The notes: generated from the letters alone by a model not told the origin. 64,000 nucleotides of DNA from Magnolia sinica (GCF_029962835.1 NC_080588.1:47723001-47787000); one strand, 5' to 3'. Counted from the stretch's first letter, positions 45,074 to 58,005 are shown. Translations and numbers: made by a program.

Positions 45074-45613
45074 CGGTTAATAAGACATTCATTTCACGGT
45101 CAATTTTATGAACTTCATGGTCAATTCCCTTCACTTCACGGTCATTTCTATTCATTTCATGGTTAATTCCACCGATTCCCCTTCACTTCACGGTCAATTC
45201 AATGCATTTAACGGTCAATTCCCTTCACTTCACCGTCAATTCAATGCATTTAACGGTCAATTCCCTTCACTTCACGGTCAATTCCATGTATTTCACGGTT
45301 AATTCCACCAATTCCCCTTCACTTCACGATCAATTCCATGCATTTCACAGTTAATTCCCTTCACTTCATGGACAATTCAATGCATTTCACGGTCAATTCC
45401 TTCACTTCACGGTCAATTGAATGCATTTCACAGTCAATTCCCTTCATTTCACGGTCAATGCAATGCATTTCACGGTCAAGTCCATGCATTTCACGGTTAA
45501 TTCCATGGATTCCCCTTCACTTCACAATCAATTTCATGCATTTCATGGTCAATTCCCTTCACTTCACGGTCAATTCCATGCACTTCACGGTCAATTCCCT
45601 TCACTTCACTTGG
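45074..45613 (+). repeat. Minisatellite array upstream of MURA copy 2
   Basis: 21-bp units of 'ttcacggtcaattcaatgca' and 'ttcacggtcaattcccttca', with variant 'ggttaattccaccgattcc'. They are oriented with the downstream gene. Confidence 0.95.
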
Positions 45614-45770
45614 AAAATTTGACCGATAAGTCGGTCATATTCAAGCTAGTACAACGATGTATTTCCTACAATTCCATGCATTTCACGGTCAATTCCCTCC
45701 ACTTCACTTAGAAAATTTGACTGATAAGTGGGTCATATTCAAGTTAGTACAACGATGTATTTCCTACTAC
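45613..45770 (+). repeat. 98-bp duplication just upstream of MURA copy 2
   Basis: 'gaaaatttgacygataagts' followed by 'ggtcatattcaag' and 'gtacaacgatgtatttccta' occurs at 45613 and 45711. A minisatellite unit lies between. MURA copy 1 has a single equivalent (about 16,630-16,690), so the duplication is specific to copy 2. It lies about 70-220 bp before the ATG. Confidence 0.85.
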
Positions 45771-45837
45771 TTGGTCAAATCCACCTTATACATGTGAATA
45801 CTAAAGGAGTTATATTTTTGTGTTTGTTTTTCAGAAA

Positions 45838-48286
45838 ATGTCTTCGATAATGATCTTATGCTCATATGGTAGGGAGTTAGTAAGCGAAAACAATCGATAC
45901 ACGTACAAGGATGGATACTCAAAAACTATTGTTGTGGGCGTTGACAATACATATGATGAGCTTCTATCGAAAATGTATAGGATTGCGAAGAGTAGACCTG
46001 AGGATTATGATATTAGGTTGAAAGCATTGTTTCCCTGCATAAATGAATCAGTCCCTCCAATTGTAATTGAAAATGATGAAGATGTGAGAATGTTGTTGGC
46101 AGCACAGTTGAAGCATTCGGATCAGTAAATTTCTTTATTCATCGAGACAATGGAGCGCGTTAACGAGGCAATACCCAAAGACCCGGTGGCTTTCAGTGGT
46201 TTCGAACATGACGCCCCAGCAATACGAAGTTTGGGTGAGGAACATATCTTAAAAGTTGAAGTAAAGGCATCACCTTCACATGTTCCTCTAAGCAACATCC
46301 CAGTACCCGAGCCGGCTCAGACATCAAATTTCATTACAAGTCAAGTGAGGGCATCGGTTGACATGAATCTCATAAGTGAATATACGACATTGCCTTCATT
46401 TACAAGAGTAGATTTGGCCTCAACATCCACCGCCATCAACGTAAGTGGAAGCGACATTCCATTACCCGAGCAGGCTCGAACATCGGACTTCACCACCGGC
46501 TTTCCCATTGTGCCTTTCGAGGATACTGGTTTCCCCAATGCAGACCTGTCATTGTATTCACATCCACTTGATGACCTGATTGATATAACCGTTGGCCAAA
46601 CGTTTAAGGATAAGAGCCAGTGTAAATAAGTGTTGAGCTAATTTGTAATTCGCAACAACTTTCAATACAAGGTCCTGCATTCCACATCCAAGAAATTCAC
46701 CGTGGCGTGTATGTAAGATAAGTGTGATTGGAGGGTACATGCATCTAGGGTGAATGATGCAGGAATTTTCAAGATTAAGACTTACACATCCACACATACA
46801 TGTGGAATGTCATACATGAAGAGTGATCATCGGCAAGCAAGTAGTAAGCTAGCTAGTGAACTGGCTGTCAATCGCATTGAGCAACGGCTGGGATTAAGGC
46901 TGAAGGACATTATATTGGCAATGCAAGAAAAGTATAACATTTTTATTAGCTATAAGAAGGCATGGCGCGCAAAAGAAATTACAATCAATCACGTAATAGG
47001 GTCTTATGAAGACTTACAAAGAACTCCCGATGTACTTGCATGAGTTGAGGATGGCGAACCCAGGGACACTAACCGTCCTGCTTGCGGATCAACAAACTGG
47101 GAGGTTCGAGAGATGTTTTGTTGCGCTCGGACAGTGCATCAGAAGTTTTCGAACATATCTGCGAAGGGTCTAGGCCGTTGATGGGACGCATCTGAAAAGT
47201 AAATACAAGGGTGTTTTGTTCGTTGGTAAGGCTTTGGATGGCGACAATCATATCTTTCCAGTCACTTTTGGTATCGGAGAATCAGAGAACAACAGCAGTT
47301 GGAATTGGTTTCTTACCTACCTTAGTCGTTCGTTAGGCGATCTACCTGGTCTTGTGATCATATCAGACCGGCATAAAGATCTAATGAAAGAAGTTCCCCA
47401 GATCTTCTGAGCAGCAATCCATGGCTACTACGCCTACCATATATACCGAAACTTGGGGGATACGTTCAAAGATAAGTCGTTAGAAATATACTACTGGCAA
47501 GCTGTAAAGACTTGTAGGAGGTTTGAGTTCGAAAAGCTAATGCATGATATCGAACATACCAATCCCCCGGTACATGCATGGTTGAGGGAAATAGGGTATG
47601 AAAAGTGGGCATCATCGCACTTCTTAGGAAAAAGATTCAATTTAGTCACTACAAACATAACTGAATGTGTTAATGCTCTATTCAAAGAAGCACGAGAATA
47701 TCCCGTGACTATGCTGATAAAGACGTTCAGATTGAAAATTCAAGAGATATTCTATAAGCGAAGAGAGTTAACATCATCATTTGTTGGACCGTTGACACCG
47801 TGGGTCGAGAAATAATTAAAAGATCTCATACCGAAGGCACGAGATGTTCGTTGCCATGCAATTTCTCAGGATGAATACTATATTATAGGAGAGTACAATG
47901 ATATTGTCAAGCTCAATGAGCTTTCATGTACATGCCGCGAGTTTGAAGTACTAGGATTGCCTTATTTTCATGTTCTTTCAGCATATATAAACTACAACCT
48001 TCCTCATTATTCATACTGCTCTCCGTTGTACACGATGATGAATTACCAGATCACGTATGAAGATTCCGTGTACCCAGTACAAGACAAGAGCCAATGGGAA
48101 ATTTTATTAGCATTCAAGGAATTGTGTGCGAGTATGAAGCCACTGCTACAGAGGAGGGCAGTTGGAAGACTGAAGAAGGCACGGATCCCTTTCCGTGGAG
48201 AGGAGCGAATAACCAAAAAATGTGGACGTTGCAAACAAACGGGCTATAATCATCGGAGTTGTAAATTTCCAATACATCTGAAATAA
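45838..48286 (+). pseudogene. mudrA-like: MURA-type MULE transposase, copy 2
   Basis: ATG 45838 follows 'gtttttcag', as in copy 1, and the relic is the same length (2449 bp). Domains run in the same order: N-terminal MSSIMILCSYGRELVSEN; MuDR region near residue 258; transposase core with VDGTHLKSKYK (first Asp kept) and VIISDRHKDLMKEV; TTNITECVNALFKEAR; a SWIM finger damaged at its second half (CTCREFEVLGLPYFH); zinc knuckle with cysteines kept but the His position Tyr (CGRCKQTGYNHRSC). Stops at 46126, 46627, 46714, 47171, 47408 and 47813, and a 2-bp deletion near 47,010, inactivate it. Lesions are almost all different from copy 1, so both decayed separately from an intact 816-codon ancestor. 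Confidence 0.92.
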
Positions 48287-48532
48287 TGTAATTTTTTGTG
48301 CATTTTTTGCAATAAGACTGTGAATGTTATACATTTTTTTGTAATACAACTGTAAATGTTATACTTTTTTTGTAATACGACTGTGATAAATGTTATATAT
48401 TTTTTGTAATATGACTGTGATGAATGTTATATATTTTTTGTAATACGACTGTGAATGTAATACATACGATGCGGTCTTTAAAATTGTGAATTTCTTACTA
48501 CTACGATTCAAATTTCCAATAAGACATTCAGT
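48287..48532 (+). repeat. MURA copy 2 3' flank with 'tttttgtaatacgactgtg' repeats
   Basis: Five short direct repeats of 'ttttttgtaatacgactgtgaatgttata' type (about 38-45 bp apart) follow the stop. The same phrase occurs once or twice after copy 1 (about 19,220-19,300) and in the left subterminal region (13,490-13,570). Confidence 0.8.
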
Positions 48533-49515
48533 TCACGGTCAATTCAATGCATTTCATGGTCAATTCCCTTCACGGTCAATTGAATGCATTTCACGGTCAT
48601 ATCATGGTCACTTCACAGTCATTTCCATGCATTTCACGGTCAATTCGCTTCAATTCACGGTCATTTCCACGCATTTCACGGTCAATTCGCTTCACTTCGC
48701 GATCATTTCCATGCATTTCACTGTCATTCCCAGCGATTCCGTGTTGATTCACAGTCATTTCCATGCATTTCACGGTCAATTCCCTTCACTTCACGGTCAT
48801 TTCCACGTATTTCACTGTCAATTCGCTTCGCTTCACTTCACGGTCATTTCCATACATTTCACGGTCATTCCAAATGATTTCGTGTTGATTCACGGTCATT
48901 TCCACACATTTCACGGTCAATTTCCTTCGCTTCTCGGTCATTTTCATGCATTTCACGGTGAATTTGCCTCATTTCACGGTCATTTCCATGCATTTCACGG
49001 TCATTCCCGGCGATTCCGTGTTGATTCACGGTCATTTCCATGAATTCACCGGTCAATTTCCTTCACTTCACGGTCATTTCCATGCATTTCACGGTCAATT
49101 CGCTTCACTTCACGGTCATTTCCATGCATTTCACGGTCATTCCCGGCGATTTCGTGTTGATTCACGGTCATTTTCACGCATTTCACGGTCAATTCCCTTC
49201 ACTTCACGATCATTTCCATGCATTTCACGGTCATTCCCAACAATTTCGTGTTGATTCATGCTCATTTCCACACATTTCATGGTCAATTCCCTTCACTTCA
49301 CGGTCATTTCCATGCATTTCACAGTCAATTCGCTTCACTTCAAAGTCATTTCCATGCATTTCATGGTCATTCCCGGCGATTCCGTGTTGATTCACAGTCA
49401 TTTCCATGCATTTCACGGTCAATTCACTTCACTTTGCGGTCATTTCCACGCATTTCACGGTCAATTTGTTTCACTTCACGGTCCATTCTGTCGATTCTGC
49501 TTTACTTCACGGTTT
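48533..49515 (+). repeat. Minisatellite array downstream of MURA copy 2, higher-order organised
   Basis: 21-bp family units run for about 1 kb. The variant 'cgattccgtgttgattcac' marks a higher-order unit, with 'gtgttgattc' at 48741, 48882, 49018, 49154, 49248 and 49384. Spacings are 141, 136, 136, 94 and 136 bp. The short interval is 42 bp (one dimer) less than 136. Confidence 0.93.
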
Positions 49516-51160
49516 GTGATTTCTCCTTGCGACCCAAGTTCTTCGATCTGCAGATGATGACCCACCTTGTCACATTTCTCATCCATTAACATCTCCTGTA
49601 CCCCCATATGTATGTAAACCGGGCTCCTTGCTAGGTAGATGGTGGCCCACCTTCTCCACTTGGAATCCTTCACCAGAACATGATGGCGACCATTTATCTT
49701 TGAATCGATGGAGTAACATACCCTCCAGTACATTACCATTTCCTTCTGCCCCTTCAGGAAAATCAAGACTCTTGATTAGTGGAATAACATACCTTCTAAA
49801 TCACTACCGTCTCCTCCCCCTTCATGCAAATTGAGATTCTCAATTGGAAGATGGTGGCCCACCTCCTCCACTTCAGATCCTCCACCAGTTGATGAAACTG
49901 GCCCTTTCTCTATTGATGAAAATGCTGTCTCTAAATTGACATGGAAATAAGAAGCTCAAGTGGGCCACATGATAGAAAATAGTGGAGATTGAATGCCATC
50001 ACAATTGAAAACAGTCGGGGTCGACCGTGCACAGAAACACACTTCCCCACCCACACACACACACACACAAAACCCTACTAAATGACATTAGATCTGGAGT
50101 CATTACCATTCTTCAATCCTATGACATGTCGAGTACCTAAAACCAATAGAAAATGTAAACATGGCATACCAATGTAAATAGGAAACTGAACTGCTAATTA
50201 AAGGACTCTAAATCACTTTTTATAACCCTATTATGTGATTTATGCACAACCATATGGACTTGTGGTGCTTACAATACATATGCATGGGCGAACACCCGGT
50301 ATTTCCGGTACTTCCTGCGATTGTTGCAAACCCAATGAGTTAACTAGGAACACAATCACAGTATGATCAAGTGGGACCCAATCTGAACTTTTTTTTGACA
50401 AACAAGTGCAACCAGGGACCTAGATGCACCACAAAGATTGATTTTAAAGCCATAAATAGGCATTGAAGCTTGACCTGGATCAGTGAATTTCTTGTGTCCA
50501 CTATTGCCTCCATATTATCACATGTTGTTGAAATAAACTATAGACGAAGTTAATATCATTCTCAAGCATATAAATGACTGCACTCTGATGGGAGCTGTTA
50601 CATTTACATAAGATAAATGAGGAAGGGGACCTCAAATATTTGGTTCTACCAAAAAAAAAAAAAAAAACATTTTTAGGCCAATATCCATGTGTCGGGACAC
50701 TTATTGGGCGAGGTTGTTACTTACGCTACAAACTCGTCTCCCATTGATGCATACACATGGGAAGATATGACAAATGACTAGAGGTTGCAAAGCTGGAGGA
50801 TGATGATGTAGATTGAATAATAGATCAGGTTGACCAAAGAGAGTTTACAGCAGAAGGGGGTGTTTGGACGCTACCCTTTGCACTTCAAAAATGCAAGTTG
50901 CGGGAATTTTTTTCTTATGCATAGCTATAACATCAACATATTGAAATTGGGAGTTCTATTTTCAGGAATTACTAATTTCAGCTGATTCCCTCAAAACCCA
51001 CATAAACTCAACAACCAAAATATACCCGCAAAATAACCTATGGAAATTCTACAATTCCTCCAACCACTTCGTGGGGCCCAACTCCAACTTGCATTATGTC
51101 GTTTCTAAATGGCCACCTCCTTATAAGAATTCATCCATTTCTCTCGCCACTCCCAACAGG
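49516..51160. other. Unassigned; small duplications and a CA microsatellite
   Basis: I see no gene. 'agatggtggcccacctyctc' occurs at 49638 and 49849, and 'ggartaacataccytc' occurs twice between, which indicates a tandem duplication. A (CA)n tract lies at 50051-50069 and a poly-A run near 50,652. No MULE end is visible. Confidence 0.45.
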
Positions 51161-51329
51161 GGACAATACTTTTTTTCTCCCAAAAAAAGAGTTTTTCATA
51201 TATGAATCAGCCAATTACATTCGGGGGTCTCCTGGGAGAAAAAGGATCCGAGGGACGCCTATCGTGAGATCAGGAAAAAAACAAAGCTCTATACAAAAAA
51301 AAAAACGAGAAAGAAGAAAGACTAGAAAC

Positions 51330-54300
51330 TTAGTCTCCACCCCTCTGGAATCTCGAATCTACCCTAATGGAGCCGAGCCCCACCTTATCTAGGACTAACA
51401 GGCCTCTAACCTTAGCTGGGAGGCTTCCCTGACACAGAATGAGCGCACATCCTTGCTCCATACGAGCCATCTGGTCGGCCACGGCATTACCTTCTCTGAA
51501 AATATGCTGGAACTTAAAATTTCCACTTCGCCTAATGTGATTAATCCTCTGGATCCAATATCCCCATTTCCAGTTGGGTTTAGCGAAATCAGAAAGGAAA
51601 TTGACCACTAGTTGTGAATCCGATTCCACTATCACATTCGTGAAACCTCTGCTAATACACAGATCCATCCCGTCAAAAATTGCTCTGAGCTCCGCGTTGA
51701 CATTTGATCCCTCTCCATATCCAACGGAGAAGGCAAAATGGAAATTACCTTTGTCATCCCTACACATGTCACCCCCACCTGAGATGCTCGGGTTGTCAAG
51801 GGACGAACCATCCACATTTAGTTTCACCCATCCTGGTTGCGGTTTGACCCATCTCACCACCTGGGGTACTGGGTGGTAGGGGCCATGAGGTGAGCTCCAA
51901 CAACAAGCTGAGAAATTAACTAAGCCTCGCCTGTCAGCAACTCCAGCATTGGCCGCTGGGCTAGCAAAAAGAGTTGGACTACCCTGTAGTCTCGGGGATG
52001 TTACCCCTCCCAAATCACCATTAATGACAGATATGCACTATTTACCTGTGGCAATAACAGAGGTGGCCGAAGGAATAATGCCATCGAAGACTGATGCATT
52101 CCTGCACTTTTAGATACACCATAAGATGATGGACGGGGCCAGCTTATGCAGCACTAATTTCACCGAGTCTGAAGCAGTGACAGCCCACCACTGGGCCAAT
52201 CTAGCCTCGACCGAGTCTGTCTCCAAAACGTGGACGCCAAACAACTTGCCGAAGAAGGACCAGGCCTCCACCGCAAGCTGGTTGTGTAGAGAAAGATGGG
52301 AGATGGATTCAGATGAGTGGCCCTGCCAAGAATGGCGACCACAACACACACATTTGGACGCCAAACTAACTCCCCGGGACTGGATTGCGTCGTCAACTGC
52401 AACTGCTTTCATTAACACCTTCCATGAGAACATAGAGATTCTTGGTGGGAGTTTGCCATGCCACACTCCTCGCACCCTGCTTCTATTAGGCATGGACGAG
52501 CGACATTTCTCCTAAGCCAATGATAGGGAAAACTGACCAGACACTGAAAACGGCCAGATAGGTAAGTCTTTCCCCTTAGAAATGTAGAAACCTTGGTGAA
52601 AAATAAAATTGATAACCCATTAAGGTAAAAAATTAAATGACGGCGAAGGGGGAAGGGGGCCATTTTTACCCAGCACTTGAGCCGTCTTCAGCTGAAGGAG
52701 GGAGGACGGGACAAGGGCAGAAGATAAAAGATGAGAGTACCAAGACCAATCCAATTGTCTAACCAGAACTTACAGTTACCTTCCCCCAATTGCCACTATA
52801 CGAATGACTCCACAGCAGGGATTGATGCAAAAATTCTCTTCCACATAGGCAACACAAAATTAGTAGGGCCATGCAGCTCTGGCGAAGATAAATCACAGGC
52901 ATATTTAGCAGAAATAAAGGAACTCCAGAGACTTTTTGCCGACACAAATCTGGTCTCCCAGGCCATCTTAAGACGATACGCCGACATGGTATCCTTCAGC
53001 TTCCTAATTCCCAGACCCCCCTCCTCTTTAGGGGACACAATAACCTTCCAACTTTTCTAGTGGCATTTGCTTTTACCATCTTTCCAGCCCCAGAAAAATG
53101 CCGCAAATCTCTTTTCAAGGTCTTTCAGAACAATGGATGGGATATGGACAGTTGCCAAGGTGTGAATAGGAATGCTGCTCAAAACATGACGGATCAAGAC
53201 CGCCCTCCCAGCCTGTGATAAACACCTGGACTGCCAACCCCTGATACGCCCTTCCACCCTGTCCATCAGCGGACGGAATAATGAAGCCTTCAGTCTGCCC
53301 ATGGCAAAAGGGACGCCCAGATATGTGAACACCCCAGACGCTCTAGCTATCCCAAGAATCGACTCAATGGCTCTCACTCTAGATTCTCCCAGCTTGGGAG
53401 AGTGAATGAACGAGCTTTTTTGAAGATTAAGTTTTTGACCCGAGCCCTGCTGATAGCCATCGAGGAACGACTTCAAATTCCTCAAGGAAGCTAGGCCTCC
53501 GTTAAGAAACTGCAGCGTGTCATCCGCATAAAGAAGATGTGAGACGATAGGGCAGCCAGTCCTAGATTAAATGGCTTGTAGCGACCTAGGGTGCATAAAG
53601 ATTTGAGACCTCTGCTTAGAACTTCCATTGCAATGATGAACAAACTAGGGGAGATCGGATCTCCCTGTCGCAACCCTCTCGAGGACTTGAAGAAACCTGA
53701 AACTTCCCCATTAACAAGCACCGAGAACCATGAGTTAGCCCAGCATTTCTCAACCAGTGCGATCCACGAGGAACATAAGTTGAATCTAGTCAAGACCTGC
53801 TTAAGGAAATTCCAATCTAGCCTATCATAGGCTTTTTCCATATCCAACTTTAGCACTATATTACCACCCGGCCCGAACCTTTCTGTTCAAATCTCTGAAG
53901 AGCTCCTGAGAAAGAGAAATATTTTTCGCAATCGATCTACCCTGAATAAAGGCCCCTTATTCTTCAGAAATAAGAAGCGGGAGGACCGGGCTCAGCCTGT
54001 AGGCAATAACTTTAGAGAACAGCTTGTACAGATAGTTACAAAGGCTGATCGGCCTAAATTCGAAGAATTTTTTTGGCGAGGCCGCTTTAGGGACCAGACA
54101 AATCAGGGATGCCGAGACTGCTTTAGGGAGACTGCCACCTTGAAAGAGAAAGGAAATAGCCTTCAATAGATCTTTGCACACAATACTCCAAGAGGCGGAG
54201 AAGAAGGAAGCCGAAAAACCATCTAGGCCTGTTGCGCTATCTGCTGGAATTGACCTCATAGCCTATTGAATTTCCAACTCTGATGGAGGGGCCATCAGCA

Positions 54301-55628
54301 TAGCATTCTGCTCTGGGGATATTATGGATGGGATGACCTCGAGTAGGTCATTACTCAAGAGACTCTGTTCCGCCTCAAACAATCCAGAAAAATGGTTCAC
54401 CACTGCACTTTTAATGGCTGCATTATCAACTAGCGTCTACCCCGAATCTAGAGTTATACTATGAATAACTGAGAGTTATACTATGAATAATTGATTTTCG
54501 TTGCTTTTCTTTCGCCATAGCATGGAAAAACTTTGTGTTTTTATCACCAGCTTTGAGCCATGAAGCTCTCGATTTTTGTTTCCAAAAGGATTCCTCAAGC
54601 AGTTGAAGCTGGGATAAGTTCGAGATTGCTATATTCAAATTCATCTGCAGGTCGCTATATGTGATGAAATCGTCTGAGTGATCTTGAATCAGACGTTCGC
54701 ATTTTTCCACTTTAAGTTTTGCAAGAGCCAGCTGGGAGAATATTTTTCCGAATACATCTCTATCCCACACCTTCAATGCATGCTTAACACTTTTCAAATT
54801 CGCCAAAATGTTGTTTATTGGGTGGTTGGAACCTGATGATTCCCAGGAAGATTTAACCACATGATGGAAGGATTTCTGTCTAATCCACATGTTGAGGAAC
54901 CTGAAAGGCTTCACTAGAGTTGTCGAGAGAAGGGGGCACTCTAATAAGAGAGGAGCATGATCTGAATTAATTTGAGGAAGATGGGTGACGTGAAATCCAG
55001 GGAAAGAAGAGGACCAGGCCACATTTAGGAAAACCTTGTCCAAACTGGCTCAAACACGGGCTGCACCGCCTCTATTTTTACTCCAGGTAAATTGATTTCT
55101 AGAAAAACCTGCATCCTACAAGCCCACACCGTCTATTGCCGCCGCAAAGTCAGTCGAACTCGCATTGTCTAACACCCTTCTACTTCGCCTTTCATCAGCT
55201 GCAATAGTTGCGTTAAAATCACCACAAACTACCCAGGGGCTTTGAATGGCAGAAGAAAGAGAAGCCAAATCATGCCACAGGGTTCTTCTTTGAAGCATGT
55301 CACAGCTCGCATTAATGAAGGTCATCGTGATAGGCAAGGTAGAATTTTACAAAGCAAACGCAATAGACAAGGATTGGTTAGAAGAATTAACAAGGGATGG
55401 CAAAATATGGGACCTGTAGAAGACCCAGATATTTACCCCACAGTCAGCGTTGGAAAAAGACTGGTGAAATCCCAACGATAATCTAACCCCCACTCGCTTG
55501 TTATCCGAGAGCATCGGCTCAAGCAGAACGACAATGACAGGGTCGAAATTCTAAATGAGCCTCTTAGAAGACAACACTGAGCGGCAATTCTCGATACCAC
55601 GTACGTTCCAAATGATGACTCTATCCAT
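51330..55628 (-). pseudogene. LINE ORF2: endonuclease, reverse transcriptase, zf-RVT, RNase H
   Basis: ATG 55628 begins MDRVIIWNVRGIENCRS, the start of an APE-type endonuclease. LLEP, VVCGDFNATIAADERRS and [15 protein letters not shown] follow, all catalytic blocks. Reverse transcriptase blocks are FRPISLCNYLYKLFSKV (54.1 kb), LDMEKAYDRLDWNFLKQ, SRGLRQGDPISPSLFII, and LLYADDTLQFL near 53,535, the last in a shifted frame. GVWHGKLPPRISMFSWKVLM near 52.46 kb is a zf-RVT domain. RNase H at 52013-51330 has LNVDGSSLDNP, NAELRAIFDG, VESDSQLVV and AVADQMA, so the four acidic residues are kept. Total length is 1433 codons. Stops (for example after SSKRLI and near 53,950) and frameshifts make it inactive. 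Confidence 0.9.
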
Positions 55629-56151
55629 CAGTCACACAGCCTGAATTAACCGCCCGTCTCTTTAGCCTTCTTAGCCACGATTCCCAATCTCCTCTTGTGT
55701 ATAGAACCTTAGTACGTCGCATTGATCAGGAATTCCTGGCTTCCTTATGGGCTACTACAGATGATTGCATCATTGTATTTAACAAGACCTGACCTGGATC
55801 ATGCGTAGGAGCCTGCTAGGAGGGTGATTCATTGCATTCTCCTGACTGCTGCTGAGGACCTACGAGCAGACCCAATATTTTCGAAGACTCAAATCGAATG
55901 AGAGGAGGTTCTACCTGGGAAAGCTCTGCTCCTTATCTCTCCAACCTGACCTTTGGAGAAAAAAATGGGGATAGATCAATTTCCAGCTCAGCGCTACGTA
56001 GCAAGTGCTTGGGGGTTTTAAAGGGACAAGTGCGCTCGTAGTTAACAGTTGCCTCCTATTGAACTCTGAAATCCATTGTAGCCTCCCCATGGGAAGTCCC
56101 ATCTTCTGCTGGCTCACCAAATGCAGACTCAGCTGCCAGTGCCTCCTAGCT

Positions 56152-57986
56152 CTATATAGCTAGTATTTCATCTACAACTAATCTGGACTTGCTTATTTTG
56201 ACAGGACCATCACTACCGCAATCAGACCCAACAGAGGGAAAAGGGGAACTATCAGTTGTTCTGGAACGACGATACACCACAGTCTTTCTGCAATTAAACC
56301 GAAGCAATTCCCCTTCTACTTCTAGTGGCATAAGGACCCGAGGCTCCTTCTGAGGCTGCCCATCTGACGTGTCACTCACAACCAACCTGTTCAGCGAGTT
56401 GCGCTCCTGAACAGGGGAGAACCTGACTAGAGATAACGTTGGGCGGTCTAAGGTGGTGGGAGGCGCCAAGTCAGAGACTAATGTAGGCGAAACTAAGGCC
56501 TCCCTTAAGCGAGGCTGAGAAATGCAGATAGACTGCACGGAAAAATATTCTATCCGAGTGTGTCTTTGAGAGGGACAATATGACGAACAGATGGAAGGCA
56601 TCATAGAACGCCCTCTATTTCTGACGTCTGTGGCTGAAAGGGGATTAGCTGCTTGTCTTGCCCTAATTCACTTGCTAATCCAGCTAATCCAGACTCCTCT
56701 CCTCCTGAATACATACCTACTTGCTGTTGGGAGGGACCGAAGAATGATTTTTCCACCCATTCTTTCGTGTTGCCCATCCTCTTCGTTGTAGACTGATGCA
56801 TAAAGTGGCCATGTATAGAATCCATTGGCTCCAAAACCGCATGAACAGGGAATTCCTCGTCTAACACCTTCAGGCCCAATACCCGACTTAAGTCCAGCCC
56901 TGGATGTAGCTTAACCTTCGGCCTAGTAAATACCTCGAATAGGCCGAGCCTTACATTGGCATCCACTTGGAGAACCTTACCAAAATAATTGGCCAGATCA
57001 ATTATCATTGCCTCTAACCAGGCGTGTGTGGGGATTCCAAATAACCTTAACCATCTTCCTTCGTCACCTGAGTTCATAGTCATAGACCAAGGGGATATTG
57101 ACACTATTCCCATTTGGGACTGAATAATCGCATCTTCTTAGAACTTAATGAACTCGTGTTTGGAATTAAAGACCAAGAGGAAACTGGTTGGAGTTAACTT
57201 GGAGATTTCAATAGCATCCGCCGAATATGAAGACACCCGTAGAGCATCAATTAATTAGAGTATGGATGTGGCTGACAGTGCCACATTATAGGTTAAACCC
57301 AGCTGAAGTCTCTAGAGTTTATGCTTCACCGCCCTAGGATCCACCACTGACGAATGGAGATTAGGACTGATGACTCTGTGAACCTTCCTGCTCCGGTCCG
57401 AGGCTGCTGCTGCCAAATACAAGAGGTTTCCCCTCTTAGAGGCGAGGACAAAATGAGAGGACTCTCGAGCCAGCTGAACCCCAGCTGGATTGGGACTCAG
57501 ATTAGCATAGCCTACCTCCTTGTTTTTGTGTTTCACCCAGCTCACATTAATGATTCTGCCATCTACCCATCTATCATTAAGGATGGCAATCACATTTATG
57601 GCGTCTTGCTCATAAGCAAATCTCACAAAACCATATCCCCAAGGTTTCATAATGCCAGGCCTTGTTGGAATGTACACATCTAGGAGACGGCCATACCTGT
57701 TGAAAATACCCCATAGATCTTTGCTGGTGGTGTCAAACAAGATGTTCCAAACAAACAGACCGAAATCCGATTTGGCGGTGATGGGAGGCTGGGTTTTAGG
57801 GGATTGGTCCCGTCTCTTCGAGCTAGTCCTTAGAGCAGAGGGGATCCTCCGAGGGATGGAAGGGGAGGGAAGACGGACAAAAGTCCCCTTGAATCTGTGA
57901 TGAGGGGAGTGACCCCTCATGGAAGACGAGCGATCGAAAACCTCGCCGGCTAAGATCCAACAGAGGACAATACACTCGTAAGCCAA
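56152..57986 (-). pseudogene. LINE ORF1 with RRM and DUF4283-like domain
   Basis: The first frame (57986-57312) has a basic leader and an RNA-recognition motif. RNP2 is LFVWNILF, RNP1 is PWGYGFVRFA, with the fold ending in GRIINVSWVKHK. After a stop, another frame has LTPTSFLLVFNSKHEFIKF and SISPWSMTMNSGDEGRWLRL plus FGIPTHAWLEA, the DUF4283 pattern common in plant LINE ORF1. A Pro/Ser-rich tail runs to 56152. The RRM-bearing ORF1 is characteristic of a plant L1 group described first in beet (BNR-type). ORF1 proteins bind the element RNA and help form the particle. Start may be the internal Met at about 57,920 (MRGHSPHH). Confidence 0.8.
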
Positions 57987-58005
57987 ACAAGTATCAAAGC
58001 CCTAA

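Larger units (their letters stand above)
43755..49515 (+). mobile_element. Second MULE of the same family, right end not found
   Basis: The left end 'gagaaatttcctactgtacg' at 43755 matches the terminal repeat of the 17.3-kb MULE. Next come a diverged subterminal region (43,860-44,110), an array, a MURA relic and a second array. No inverted terminal repeat is visible from 49,516 to 51,300, and the 9-mer before the left end ('cgcaaatta') does not recur there. The Ulp1 half is absent. It is either truncated or a shorter derivative with a decayed right end. Confidence 0.8.

Noticed and set aside
52126..52515. + strand frames over the LINE (also 51574-51879, 53591-53830)
   Set aside because: They are antisense shadows of ORF2, whose minus-strand frames carry recognised zf-RVT, reverse transcriptase and RNase H motifs.
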